From: Iris pallida
Lineage: Eukaryota > Streptophyta > Magnoliopsida > Asparagales > Iridaceae
DNA: 64,000 bases
Assembly: GCA_029216955.1 (NCBI GenBank)
Contig: JANAVB010004172.1
Coordinates: 1-64,000 of the forward strand
Direction of reading: 5' to 3'
Positions 46,853 through 59,500 of this stretch are shown in pieces. Position 1 is the stretch's first letter. Each line of letters begins with the position of its first letter. The notes beneath the pieces were generated by a model. It had not been told where the DNA came from, ran no database searches, and worked only from the letters and a program-made list of their open reading frames with translations. Made by a program: the position numbers and the translations under genes.

Positions 46853-49800
46853 ATGTCGCTGGTGGATTACGCGGACTCTTCTTCCGACCAAGACGACGAC
46901 ACCGATAAAGAAACAGAAGCTGCAGCAGCAGCAACAGCAGAAGAAGAAATCAAGGAGCAGCAGCAAGAAGAAGAGTGCGTAATTAATTCTTCTTCTTCTT
47001 CCTCTTCTTCTTCTTCGAATTTTCAGTCTACTCTCTCTCTAACCCTAGATTCATGATATCTATATTGACTGCTAATGAACTAATCGATGGATGTAAAAAA
47101 AAAATACATGTTGATCATCTAATTGTGGTTAATTTGCAACCAAGCACCCTCAACTTTTCCCAGTTTGCATAAGATTGGGGTTAGGGAAAATTTCAGGGTA
47201 TCCAGTTGCAAAATTGCCTTTCCTATTACAGTAAATTCTATGACTAACCAGAAGTTGAAGACGACGAAGAAAACCTTCCTATTCTTGTGTTCACCCGAAT
47301 CCCGATGGATGGATCTTTAAGATCTTATATACCCGATTTGTGTCTGTGCAACATAGGTTGTTCCACCCCTCTTTTGAGTACATCATGTCGTGCGGAGACG
47401 GCACGATCTTCGACCAGCCTCACCATTACCCGCACCCCCGTAATAGTTTTGCATTTTTGATTTGGCTGTTAGCATGGTTGTGAAAAGTGCTAGGCGCTAG
47501 TCGGACGGACACCCGCCGCCTAGCCTAGGCGGTTCAAAAATAAATAAAATAAATCCTAAAACCCTACTAAAAACTGTAGAAAAAGTCCCCCAAAACATGC
47601 ATAGTCGGGCGTCGAGGGGTCTAGGGTGCCACTTCTCGACGAACGAGATTGTTGCCTTGTGCCTGCACCCTACAGTCCCTACTAGCATGAATTTCGGGTG
47701 CGAGTACTTCTTGTAGATTCATTGGTTTCTTTGACGTACCGTAATGTCTTTGGACTCTGTGGCATGCTGTCAAAGAGACTCGACATGTACTCTTTGCTGA
47801 CATTCTAATGTGTTTGCACCGTTTAGGTCGTTCCTGTCTGTTGCTTCTATTTTCGTAGGACTCGGTAGCACAAGCGTCAAGTGAGATGAGTTTGGTGGTG
47901 CTGTGATGCAAGTGTTTATACCAACGTGACAAGGGTTTATAAATTCGTTTGTCAATTTTTTGCAACTTTACATGTTTGTTCAACTATTTTTTTGTTGTTG
48001 TTGTGATTCTGAGCACCATTTATCAATTATTCATGTTAGATATGAGTGTCGTCGACTACCATGGTCCTTATATGCCGGGAGTACCAGGTTTCTATTGGTT
48101 ACCATGCAATGTAGAAAGAGGTTGCTGTTCTTTGCCCGACAACTTCTACAGGAACGTAATATTTATATAATTTCAGCAGTGTTGATCGCCATGCTATATA
48201 TCACAGATTGCTCTTGGATGAAGTTCCAGCAACTTCCTCGTATATACCTGTGGACAATTAATGCTATCCCGATGCCGTATGAACAAGGCTATGCCTTGCA
48301 TCTTATATAATGCCAATTTTCATCAGCCAAGCCGAGTTCACTTCATACTGATATAACTTCTCAATATATCAAGCCTGAAAAATTCTCTCTCCTCATCGTT
48401 ATTTTCACGTCTATTGCTGTAATTGCAGGATGCCTCCCGTAGCACCACCATCCCGTCGACCTTCTGCCGGTGTCTCCCCGTTGCCTCCACCAATGATTGA
48501 AAGACTTCCGGACGCATCACTTCTTCTCGCTTCACCATCCTTTTCATCACATCAAACTGTTGGCACCGATCACTCTTCTAGGGTTGCAGCTGCTATGGCA
48601 GCAAGTGAATCACGGAAGAGACATCCTAATGGATCAGGTTTTCCTAGTACACGTAGTAAGCTTCCTAGAGGGCAGTTGCCGCACTCGAGGAATGTTCCTG
48701 ACACAAATTTGATTCCGCCACAGCTTCGTGGGAGGTTAGTTTGTAAAATATTATCATCTATTTCATTTTATAGGTAAGTTGTGTGAATTTCAGTAATCTG
48801 ATTTGCAATGTGCAAGACTGTTATGTTAGTTCATCAATAATAATTTCGGAATTTTGAAGGTGAAAAGTCGGAAAAAAAAAAAGCTTTGTCAAATGTGAAA
48901 AGGTTGAAGGCCTTTTGATTTGGTATCATTTTACTTCTTTACTTATGTATTTACCTGATAAAATATTATATTTAGTTTCTTAGTGGACTCTCTTCCCTAA
49001 CACTTCTTTTAGTTGTTTCATCAATTTCGGTCTTAGTACAAGGAATATATAGTAGTTAACTTGTTTTGTGGGATTTAGAGTGTCGGATGCTTGTATGCAC
49101 AAGACATTAGTATACTCAGGGAGCTTTTGCCTGGTGCATAGTTCATGCTTGGTATGAATTTTAGAGACCTTATTAGGAATTGCATAGTAAGATATTACTA
49201 CTATTTTAGTTCACTACTTTCTGTAACCTAAAAGTAAATTCAGAACATAAAAAGGAAACTGTATCAATTGAGAAGGTTGAACATCTTTGGCTCATATAAA
49301 TATTGTTTTGGATATTCAATTCCACTAGTCATATTAACAACAAAGTTTATCTAATTTTCGGGGTTGCTAAATGGATCGGTTTCTTCATTTCTGCTCCCTA
49401 AGGGCCAAATGGTACTTACAATTCACTTACAATTCACTTTCTGGGTTAGGAAGACTAGGATTGTGAAATGGAAAGAGCGTCTTGGTCACATCAAATTACA
49501 AGGTGACTCTATCTAACATTTTCTTCTTCCAGAAAAGGAAAAAAATGGAGGAATGTAGTAGTAGTCCCCTCCACTTCTCCAGCTTCTCCACTTTCCTCTA
49601 GAGGAACATACTTTTGAGTTTTCTTCACTTAGATACTCAGATGTTTCAGTTTGCTAACTTTTGAAGACTAGACACAAAGCTGCAGCGGTTTTCCCAATCG
49701 AAGATCCATGGATCTAGGACACTCTCTACCTATGGCCTTCTGCTTCTAAAAGCAAGCAACCTTCCTTCGCGATGTATGACCTTCTGCTTCTAAAAGACAG

Positions 49801-52800
49801 CGACCTTCCTTCTCAAAGTCGAGGCATCTAATATCTATGTTGCAAGAATGCTCCTCCAGTGATCTGTGTTCATATCCCACACAACACTTCCTCGACCTTC
49901 ATCTCTGATATGATACATATAGTCTTCAAGTAGATATTATTAAGATCTAATGTATAAAATATGCATATAGTTAGATTTATGTGTATATATAACCGAATCC
50001 ATATTGTACTTGTATCCTAAATTTTCAAAATGGACGATATTCCTAATCTGTATTGTGTCAGTGTCTGAATATGTGTCCATGTCTATGCAACTTAACCTGG
50101 CATCCACCTAATGAGTCCAAAAATGATTTTTGATAGCTTGCCACACACACGAGACATTAGTATACCGTACGAAGTGAATCCTCTGTGCTAAACTTTTTTG
50201 GCCCAAATAATTGTCATTTTGGTAAGGATACCATGAATACATGGAAGTTAACATGCTTTGCGGGACAAATATATTAGTATACTTTACTAAACTTTTTCCT
50301 AGTGTATCCTATGCATGGTGAGCTCTACATTAAGTGGAGCAATTGGTAACTTATATCAATTTATCAATTTATATAGTAGATAGTTGAAGGTTTGGGCATC
50401 AAAGTAAGCTAGTTTGTATTGTGCGGAAACCAAATACAATTTCAAAAATTAACATGATAACTGAATGGCTGAGAAATAACATTGGAGAACAGAAAACAAA
50501 GGAATTAACATGGGTCACCCTTACTGGTTCAGGCTTGTCAAAGGCGATCTAGGCATTTCAGATGGCATGTTGCGTAGGCAACACATATTTAAGCGGCTAG
50601 GTTCTAAGGTAGCCATCTTGAAACTAGAAGCCAACACCTCAAGCAGCCTCGGACCGCCTCAGCCCACCTCGACATAAAATGTGGACCCTTCCAAAGCTAC
50701 CGACCTTTGAAGTGTGAACCTGTCTCGTGTCCAATAAGCTATAAATATCAAGCACGTGGTGCCTAAATCCCTTCCTGATTCCATTTTCTCATCGTTGCAG
50801 TCTTCCCTAAATTGCCTCTCGCCTCAACCCCGTTGTCGATCTGACCGACGACGACTATAACATATCAACACCCAGTGCACTCGCTATCTCTCACTTTTTC
50901 CTCCTCCTCTGATAAGGCTAGAGAAACCCAACACTGATTTTAATGGTCGAAGCTCTGAGTCTCTGTGTCAAGTAGATAGAAAAATTAGAGTCACAACACT
51001 GTCATGATCATATACCATAACCTTCTCTCAACTTAATTCTTGTGTACCCCTAATTTTAGTCTTGATGGCCTAGGGCTTTTGGTTTTTGTTGTCCTCGTGC
51101 CGACTTACTGCCTTGACAAGCTTGAAATGGCCTGCATTCACGGTGAAGGCAATCGAGAGAATTCCTTTAAGCAAAAGAGGATAGATACAAGAGCCATGTA
51201 GGAAACCTATCTCCAGTCAGTTGCCAATTCTAGGGGTGTGCATATCCGATTTTTGACCCGAAATCGACCCGAAATAACAATTCGGGTCGGTTTCTAAACA
51301 AACGGGTCGGAGTTAGGTTTTGGGTTTTAGAATTATCGGTTTTCGGTTCGGGTTACGGATTCTGTATTCGGTTCCCGACCCGAACTGAAAACCGATTATA
51401 AATTTTTAATTACAATTTTATCCTCCCCACTCCCCCTATATAATCCCTCTCTATAAGCATCCCTGAGTTCCTAACCCTAATTTTTTCCTTCTGCCGCCTC
51501 TCTCTCTCTCTCTCTCTCGAATCATCTTCGAAGTCAAATATCTTCTTCTCAATAGCTTCCCCTTGGACGAAGTGCTCCTCTACATAAAGAGCAAGTGGAG
51601 GAAGGGAAGAGGCTGGAAGCTGCGAGTAAACGCGAGAACTTTTCGGTGTCGAGGATATGGCTGTGAGTGAACAAGAAGGGGAAGTTCCCCTACCTGTCTG
51701 ACACCTCCTCCCTCGACGACGGTCTTTGACTGAAATCTTTTTCCATATGTGCCGAAGACATGGATGTGTGTCGAAGATATGGCTGTGAATGAACAATGAA
51801 TTGATTTGTATATGTTTTTTTCCCATATATGAATTAGAGTTAGATTTTCATCAAGTTTCAAATTTTTGTTTACAATGTAACAGTCTTCGACTGCCTCTAT
51901 TTTCTGCCCTTTGTGAATCTTTGAAAGAGCAAGCACCTATGTGAACAGTCCATAGTAGTCTAGTAGATGATTATTTGGTCAGGACAAGTGTTTGTTTAGT
52001 TTTTGTTGTTCCTTTACTGAATTTTTTTTTAATAGTGCTCCTCTACTGGTTTTTTTTTATAGTGCTTCTCTACTGGAAGTATTTTTTGTTGATCGCCAAA
52101 TTTTTTTCTCCTCCCAAACAACCGAGTAAACCGAAAACCGAACCGTTCAGTACATGTTCGGTTCGGATTCTGTTCTCTAATCAAACGGTTCGATTATTAT
52201 ATATCCGGTTCGGTTTTTAGTTCGGTTCTAAAAAATTTCTGTTCGGTTCAACCGAACTGACCGAATGCAAACCCCTAGCCGATTCTTTACCAAATTCTAA
52301 TGGGCACAAATACTTTTTTTTTGCTCAGCAGAAGTTAAATTTTATTGAAATAAAACTTGGTTTGCAAGAAAGAAAGCAGGAAGAACGCAAGAAGCAAAGG
52401 AAAATACAATGTAGATTATGATTTTTCTTTGATTAATAGGAATCTCTCTATTACCCTTCACCCGTGGATTGAGTACAGTTAAGCATGAATGCATTAATTC
52501 CTCGTGTTTTATTTTCCCATAGTTTCTTGGTCAGTTAATGTTGTCGGTTTTGTGAATTTATTTGGCTTCTGCACAACAGTTTGAGTGTCAAAAGCATATT
52601 GATTTCTGTAATTCTTTCTTCTTGTTAGCTAAAATTGCCTATAACCCTGTTCCCGGCGATAATTCTTGCGACCTACATCGAGGGATTCCAGCAGCTATAA
52701 TGACTAGCAATTCCACTAGAGACCTGTCACCGAAATCAAATTTTGTGTATCTTCTACCTTTTGTCTTTGCTCATCCTTCTTTATGACAGATTGCAGGAGT

Positions 52801-55051
52801 AGGGGTAACTAGCATCGTACATCCTTTAACTGTAGTTTTGGGATACTAGTGAAGTTTCATCTTGTCTCGTTGATAAATCTTTTCTCAATTCTTATTCCAA
52901 TCTCGTACTATGTAACCTTCTCTTCCCCACCAGTACACATTCAGGTTAATGGAATTGAGACAGGAAATTGGTACTTTCAAAATTTCCAAAACTGTTCCTC
53001 GGGTTGAAGGTTAGAGTCGACTACACTGATCAACCACCTAATGACGGACCATTCAGTCACATAATCGAGGGCCCTCAATACGAGGGATAGAACTAGTGCT
53101 GGGAGGTGGGTTGTGTTCCCAAACCTGCCCTTACCTGCCAAAAAAGTAGGGTTCAGGCGAACTTGATCTTTTCTTTTTGTTAATTACTTAGAGCCAGGCT
53201 TAGTTTGCGCTTCCACCCAATTTGAACTTGACCTAGACCTGACTGAAGCACAACCTAGACCAGATTTACATGAAAAACCCTCACAATATATAACAACTAG
53301 GGTTATTACTTATTAATATTAATATGCTTCGTTTGGAGGATTAATTTGTTGAAGTAATTTTTTTGGCCAAAAGTCTTCTTTAGGTTTTAGGATCTATTTG
53401 TTTGGTAAAACTATGTTAAATTAGCATATTTTCATTTTGATGGAAATCTAAACTCAAGACCGATCCTAGACTGGTACGCCAGACTCGGGTTGGCTTTCTT
53501 GACACACCTGATGGGTTACGGGTTTAGTTTTGGTTGCGAGAATCCGATTCAGGCCAGATTTTATCTTCAGACCCACCCGACTGTCCCGTTCCCGCCCCTA
53601 CTAGAACAACAGTTCGTAAAACATCTGACGAAAAAATAAGGCTGGAAATTTGGTGTCTAATATATGTTTAACTAATAGTCTAGAGAAATGGGAACGCGAA
53701 AAATATGGGAACTGAATAGTTCATGTTTTATAATGAACTTGCGACAAAAAAATTGAAAAATTGAGTAACTATGTGTAGCTGTCTGGATAAAAGAAAGAAC
53801 GTCCAAATGCCATGAGCCTTTGCTTATAGCTTTATGGCTGACATTCAAATTTATTGAGATATAAGATATTTTACTACAATCCTCAACGTGCCTGTCTGGA
53901 AGACCATCAGACTTGTTACTCTTTAGTAGATCTTGTATCAATCCTTATTCAACTAACTGAAACCTGAGGTTGTACATGCATCATGCCTGATTGGCATTGT
54001 CATTCACTCTCAGTTTTATGCCAATGCCACTTCTGATCTAATGATTTAGCACGTCTCTAGCCCGATCATACAACAGAAGCAATTATCCTCAAATTTTAGG
54101 CTCAGCTCTATGAAGTGAACCTTTCTTCATTCAGTTTTCTTAAGACAATGTCCTGTTTACTGTTAACTGCATTCAACCGTTCTTGTCTTGCTCTTTCTGG
54201 GATTTATCAGTCACTTCGATGGGTTTAATTTTAACCATGGTTACCACATGGATGCATCTTTGTCGGTTTGTTTTGAATTTGGTAGGGACTTCATCAAAAA
54301 ATAGGCAGAAATATTGGTCGGTTGACCTGTAAAGTAGTTTTAAAGAAAAATATATGAAGAATCATGAAGTCTAACGTTAGCCAACAAACAAAAGGGCAGT
54401 TGAGCAGCTTAAGCTTACTTCCAAGTTACATGAGAGGACAACAACAAAGCCTTTATGCCCATTTTTTGGGGTCCGCTGTTACATGCGTCAACTACTGTAA
54501 TGCAAAGGTCTTAATTAAATATTATTGTGTACTTAATATTAATTATGCTCTCACTACATTCATATGCTATCATTCTTGAGGGTCTCGAGAATTTGGAGTT
54601 TGGAGTATGCACATGTAAAACATGTACGAGAATCTAATTGCTTATTGGACTGGGACCTATTTTGCGACACGAGAAGATGGAAAGGGAGCTAGATTTATGC
54701 TAATTAATTAAAGAAAGCAAAGATTGTTTATATTTCTATTAGGTTTTTGCAATTAAGAAAACGAAATCCCTTAAGCCAAAACCGTCGGTAGCCAGAACTC
54801 TTAGAAGGGCCACACTGGAACCTAGGTTTCTACTTGCAGAAATGTCATCTCCCCTGTCCAATATAATTATATGAATTATGCTTTAGGATTAGTAGTTTAG
54901 GCCATTAGCAATTCTTAATTACTATATTTAAAGTAGAAATTTTATCGAAATTTACTTGGTTGTCTTGTTAAACAGGAGCAATGTGGTTACCGAAGATATC
55001 AGCAAGCTGTTTGTGAGAAGAGATGGTCAGAATCTTCGTGATGGCAATTAG
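46853..55051 (+). CDS. Conserved plant protein of unknown function, three exons, 167 residues
   Basis: Exons 46853-46974, 48429-48734 and 54976-55051 join in frame at GT/AG sites (donors GTGCGT and GTTAGT; acceptors TTGCAG and AAACAG). Exon 1 encodes MSLVDYADSSSDQDDD and an acidic, Ala/Gln-rich tail. Exon 2 encodes a Pro/Ser-rich part (MPPVAPPSRRPSAG, PPPMIERLPDASLLL, RVAAAMAASESRKRHPNG). Exon 3 gives SNVVTEDISKLFVRRDGQN and a stop. The pattern MSLVDY + LPPP...LPDASLLL + basic stretch + SNVVTEDISKLF matches a plant family I remember as uncharacterised, which is why the tiny third exon is included. The protein is disordered-looking, with no signal peptide or membrane span. The start follows a GA-rich leader. 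Intron 1 is 1454 bp and intron 2 is 6241 bp with a hAT-type insertion. The upstream DNA is a MULE. Confidence 0.72.
46975..48428 (+). other. Intron 1 of the unknown-function gene
   Basis: Non-coding. A GTGCTAGGCGCTAG...GCCTAGGCGG inverted segment at 47490-47535 looks like one end of a MITE. No other feature. Confidence 0.5.
51231..52277. mobile_element. hAT-type non-autonomous element
   Basis: The left end is TAGGGGTGTGCAT and the inverted right end TAGGGGTTTGCAT. Both ends continue into CGGTTCGG/GGGTCGG-rich subterminal repeats. The 8-bp flanks GCCAATTC and GCCGATTC match at 7 of 8 positions, fitting a hAT target duplication. 1047 bp, no transposase. Confidence 0.75.
53094..53603. mobile_element. 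Possible degenerate hAT-like element
   Basis: Ends TAGTGCTGGGAGGTGGG and, inverted, TAGTAGGGGCGGGAACGGG, with GGGTT/AACCC-type subterminal words. The flanks share only TAGAAC with an offset. Confidence 0.3.
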
Positions 55052-55330
55052 ACAGCATGAAGGTCTGTAGCAATCAGGTGGTGGGAGAGAAACGATCATA
55101 TGTTTGATGATGGCATAATTAGAGACCATGAAACCGTGTAGCAATTAGTCAGGTGCAATGACAAACAGATGTAAAGAAAAGAAAAAAATGTACCTAAGAT
55201 GCTTCTAACTGTGGCTTAAAAATCTTTCAGCATTTTCAGAATTTACTGTTTTTTTTTTTTTAATTTGTTTGCGAGCTTAATGAACATGTTGGCAACAGAG
55301 CAACATGTCTGGTCCATTGGCATCTCTGAA
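55052..55330 (+). other. 3' flank of the unknown-function gene
   Basis: Downstream of the stop. An AAAGAAAAGAAAAAAATG run lies at about 55174. No exact poly(A) signal is assigned. Confidence 0.3.
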
Positions 55331-55344
55331 CTCAACAAACGCAT

Positions 55345-55445
55345 GGGTGGGTCCGAGCTCTCTAGCCTAGTGGTATTAGAGCGGACACCCGGAGGGATCG
55401 ACAAGGTTCGACCTCCCAAATTGTATGTGAGTGGGATTTCAAAAA
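55345..55445 (+). mobile_element. tRNA-derived SINE, copy 1
   Basis: A perfect A-box-like TAGCCTAGTGG (55363-55373) and a B-box-like GGTTCGACCTCC (55405-55416) are spaced as in a tRNA promoter. Between them lies GACACCCGGAGGG, shared with copy 2. It does not fold as a tRNA. Confidence 0.6.
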
Positions 55446-55914
55446 AATACATGCATGGGTGGTTTTCAGCTTGGTTTGATGGTCTGCAACCAGATTCTTA
55501 CTTGGCTTACGATTGGTTCGCAGAATCAGTTATTTTGTGTGTTTGGATGTCAAAGAAATTGAACAGGAAAGAAAAATGGTAACTATATTTTTGCCTTTTT
55601 TTCAAACACCGGAAAGAAAAATGTATGAGAATTTTAATTTTCCAAAGAAAAAAAAAAGAGCAAAAAACTGATTTCCTATCCTTTCTGCTAACCAATGGAG
55701 GCCTTGTTAGTGTTGTAGACTGAACATTCCTGTACAAAATGGAAAAATCTGCACACTAGTGCATATTTGATTTGTCAGGAACTGGAATCCAATAATCATA
55801 ATCATGCGTGACGCTGATGTGTGTCAACAGAGGGAGATTAAATTCTTTTTCCTTTTCTTGTGGTTGTTTAGAGTTATGAATTGTGATTGTTAACCCTTTT
55901 CAATCTGAGCCATA

Positions 55915-56050
55915 TGCTTTTTCTTTGAGCCTAGTGGTAGCGGAGCACACACCCGGAGGGGCCGGCAGGGTTGGAACTTTTTCTTTCAACTCCCACTATT
56001 ATAATTATATGGAAGGAATAATTTGTTTTCCCGTAGGTTCGAACACATCC
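55915..56050 (+). mobile_element. tRNA-derived SINE, copy 2
   Basis: GAGCCTAGTGGTAGCGGAGC, then CACCCGGAGGG and a degraded box B (GGGTTGGAACT), in the same order and orientation as copy 1. A further GGTTCGAAC occurs at about 56037. Confidence 0.5.
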
Positions 56051-56515
56051 GGTCAGGATGCTAGCATGCACTTAGAACCGCTATTGCAACACTTTCATAA
56101 ATTGAAGAAGCAAACTATATCAAAATTCACAAACATTTCGACGATATGGGATTAAAGCCAGAACAACTAAGAGAATCATCACCTTAAACTAGTCTGATAC
56201 AAACCGCAGTCAGTTACTGGATACATGTAAAAGCAATAAGCATTAAATATGTATAAAGAAAAAACAGGTCAATTATTTCAAAGTAATCACCACTAGTAGT
56301 AGTACTCTCCTAACAAGAGAAACAAGAAATTGTATCAACAAAAAGAGAAAAGTAACCAATCTCACTCAGTGTGAGGTGGTGGATTATTTCCTACAATCAG
56401 ACTGGTTCCAACTGTTCTTTATATTCTGCATGCCATTCTCTACAGCAGCTGATGCTCTATCCTGTTATTGTGATAAAAGCCACAAAACTTTGAACTGACA
56501 GTCGAAATCTGTCAG

Positions 56516-59500
56516 TTACACTGCTTCCGGGCCACTAGGGAGTAGCTGATACCCGTTCTGGTGCTGCACTGGTTGCTTATGTTCAACAGGTATGCACTTC
56601 AGTAAAACTGAGACGATCATGCTGATGAATCCGATCGCCACGCAGAGTAGCCACAGTTGCCAGCTTAGTGGGACTGTGCTTGCAAATGCGCCAAGGAATT
56701 CGACTATTATTACTTGGAAAACCATGGTCGAGGCCAAGACAGCAGCAAAGATCCAGCTGCCAAAGATCCCCTTGAACACGTTTATCTTCTCCATCTCTCG
56801 GCTGTTTATTTCATTGAATAACTGTAAAAGGAATGAGCTGGTTAGTTCACGGATGTTAAACATGTAAATAACAGGCAACTAAGAAAGATCACAAGGTTGG
56901 CAGTATCGGTATCGGACCCTTCCTATTAGTAGCACTATCATCGAGAGATTTTTTGGTATCGGAAAACAAATAATTAATAATATATTATTAAAAATTTAGA
57001 AAAAATGTTTTATACACTTCGTCGTAAATTTAAGTATTTCATGTGTTGTTTCTTACTAGTTTTGAAATTGAATGAAATAGTAGTCAACATTGCCAATTGG
57101 TTTACCTGCGATACATAAATTTACTTCGTTTACATGATTTTACAACCTTACTATGCTTTTACACCCATGCTAATTTATCTTTTTCGTTCTTTTTTTTTTG
57201 CCAAATTGACTAGAAAAAAGACCCACAATATCGGTATCGTATCGGGACATGTCAAACCGTATTGGTATCTGCCGCATTGGATCGGTATCGGGCTATCGGC
57301 TGATAGGGTAAAGTATGAAAGATCTATTCATCAATAAGATATCCAGTATATGAACATTCTTTGGACAATTAAAGTTTTACAATACTAGCTCGACATTATA
57401 TTAGAGTAATGATCTTCTCTGTTCAAATATGTAAATATAATAAGAATATAATGCACTTTTTGATGCTAATTGAAATCAACATACAACAACAAAGCCTTTA
57501 TCCCAAATGTATATAAAAAGGGCTTGCTAGTGCCACGAGGTTCCCGCTTATTGTGCAGGGTCTCGGGAGGGTCAAGATGTACGCAACCGTACCCCCATGT
57601 GAGCCTAAAATGTATGAATACCTAAAATAAAATCAGTATACTGTATATTTTCTGATTATTATCAGTATTATGACACTAGTTGGCATCACTAATCAACAAT
57701 ATAGTGGTTACTGGTTAGGAGGTCAATTTCCAAGCCGTGATCTCCATGTGAGCCTAATGTTTCCAACAGGAACCTTTTTATTCAACTCCAATGTTGATGA
57801 TGTTCAAATTTTATGGATTTATTCTAGTTGTATCATGTACATTGCTTTGTAGCTTACAAAGCCAAAGCAGGTTATATAAAGCTAAACAAACAGTCGACAA
57901 ATGAGACTAGTTATATAACATAATCAATGAATATATCTATTTCTGAAGAAAAAAGCTCCTAACTGAAGCAAATGGAAAAGATGCATCAAACAAGAATCTG
58001 GTAACAAAGCAATAGATTACATTTTCAATATTTGCCAACCTTTCAGAGACTATGAAAATGCATACCTGGCAGAACACGAATGTGTTGAATATGAAAGTAT
58101 TAAGGACAGTATCAGCATCTGAACCACTAATTTTGAGCAGCTTTTTGCCGTCAAACATGAGAATTCCTAGTACAATCAGCTGGTATACACTCTGACCAAC
58201 AACATTTCTCCACATGGTCCTGGTAATAAATTTCTCGCCCCTCCCAACTGGTGGCCTTTTCATCATTTCATCATTTGGGGGCTCTGTTGCTAATGCCAAG
58301 GCACCAAGCGTATCCATTATCATGTTGACCCAAAGCAACTGGACAGCAGTTAGGGGAGCACTACCTGAAAGTTATATGTAAGTCAGAGAGTTTGATGTGC
58401 AAAGCATAGCATGCCACATGTCGACAGAAAAGAATGCTGGATGATTACGAAGAGTTGCAATAAAGGACTTTACCAGTAATGCATGCCGAAACAAAATTAA
58501 CCATAAGAGCAACTACGTTAACTGTCAACTGGAACTGCACAAACTTTTGGATGTTGATGTAAACTGCACGACCCCATTTGGCAACATTTATAATGGTTGA
58601 AAAATTGTCATCCAATACAATTACATCAGCGTTTTCTTTTGCAACCTGCACATAAAATACTGATGAGTAAAGGGATAAAGAAGCTACTATTCTGAGTTGG
58701 ATATCAGCATTTAGTTAGCATATTTATATTTGACCATTACTATAGGTAGAACTCCCAGTGTTTCCATGGTTTTATGAATTGATAAACAGACACTACATAA
58801 GTTTCTCTGTAAGTAATCCATATAAGGTACAAAAACAAAGAAATAATGTAATAATTGATTTAAGGTAGTACACGATATGAATGAGAATAGGATTCATAAA
58901 ATTACAGAAATAGTACTCATGTACTTCTATAATTGATCATTAACATGGTTTAGTTAAGATGATGGAAGAACAAAAAAGGTTTTAAGATAAATCCCTCAGT
59001 TGGTATGGGTTGTAACTTGTAAGATGAAACCCTTCACAAGAACAAAAAAAATGAAAACATAGAATGAATAAGAGCAACCAACTAAAAATTTAGCAACAAT
59101 TTGTGTATGGTTGAATGGAGCTTTACCTTTCTTGCTAATATCTACTACCTAATAAAACATGAAATACAAAAGCAAGGTTTGAAGGAAGCTGCATCCCTTC
59201 ACAAGGTCAACTCAAGTAGACACACATGTTGAGAAAGTACACCAAAACATGATGCAATCTTATTAAGGATGCTAAAATTTTCCCTTCTTAAAAAAGTGTT
59301 TTTTTAAAACCATTTTCACAAAAAGTTATGAATACCGTGAGAATATTGGATGTATTAGAAGTGAAAAATTAGCACAGGAGGTCACAGATTCAAGTCTGAA
59401 TACCGTGATAAAACACCATGAAAAAAAAGATGTCCAACTTCAGCCCTACACACATTACATCCCACATGAATATGATTATATGGAACAGACATCCTATAAC

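Larger units (their letters stand above)
48735..54975 (+). other. Intron 2 of the unknown-function gene (6.2 kb)
   Basis: Contains the hAT-type element at 51231-52277 and a possible second degenerate element at about 53094-53603. Otherwise no gene is supported; short ORFs lack family features. Confidence 0.55.

Noticed and set aside
48338..48777. Treating exon 2 of the unknown-function gene as a single-exon gene starting at its own ATG
   Set aside because: The upstream acceptor and exon 1 join in frame, and the C-terminal exon at 54976 completes the protein.
55363..55416. tRNA gene
   Set aside because: A- and B-box motifs are present but no cloverleaf can be drawn. A SINE fits better.
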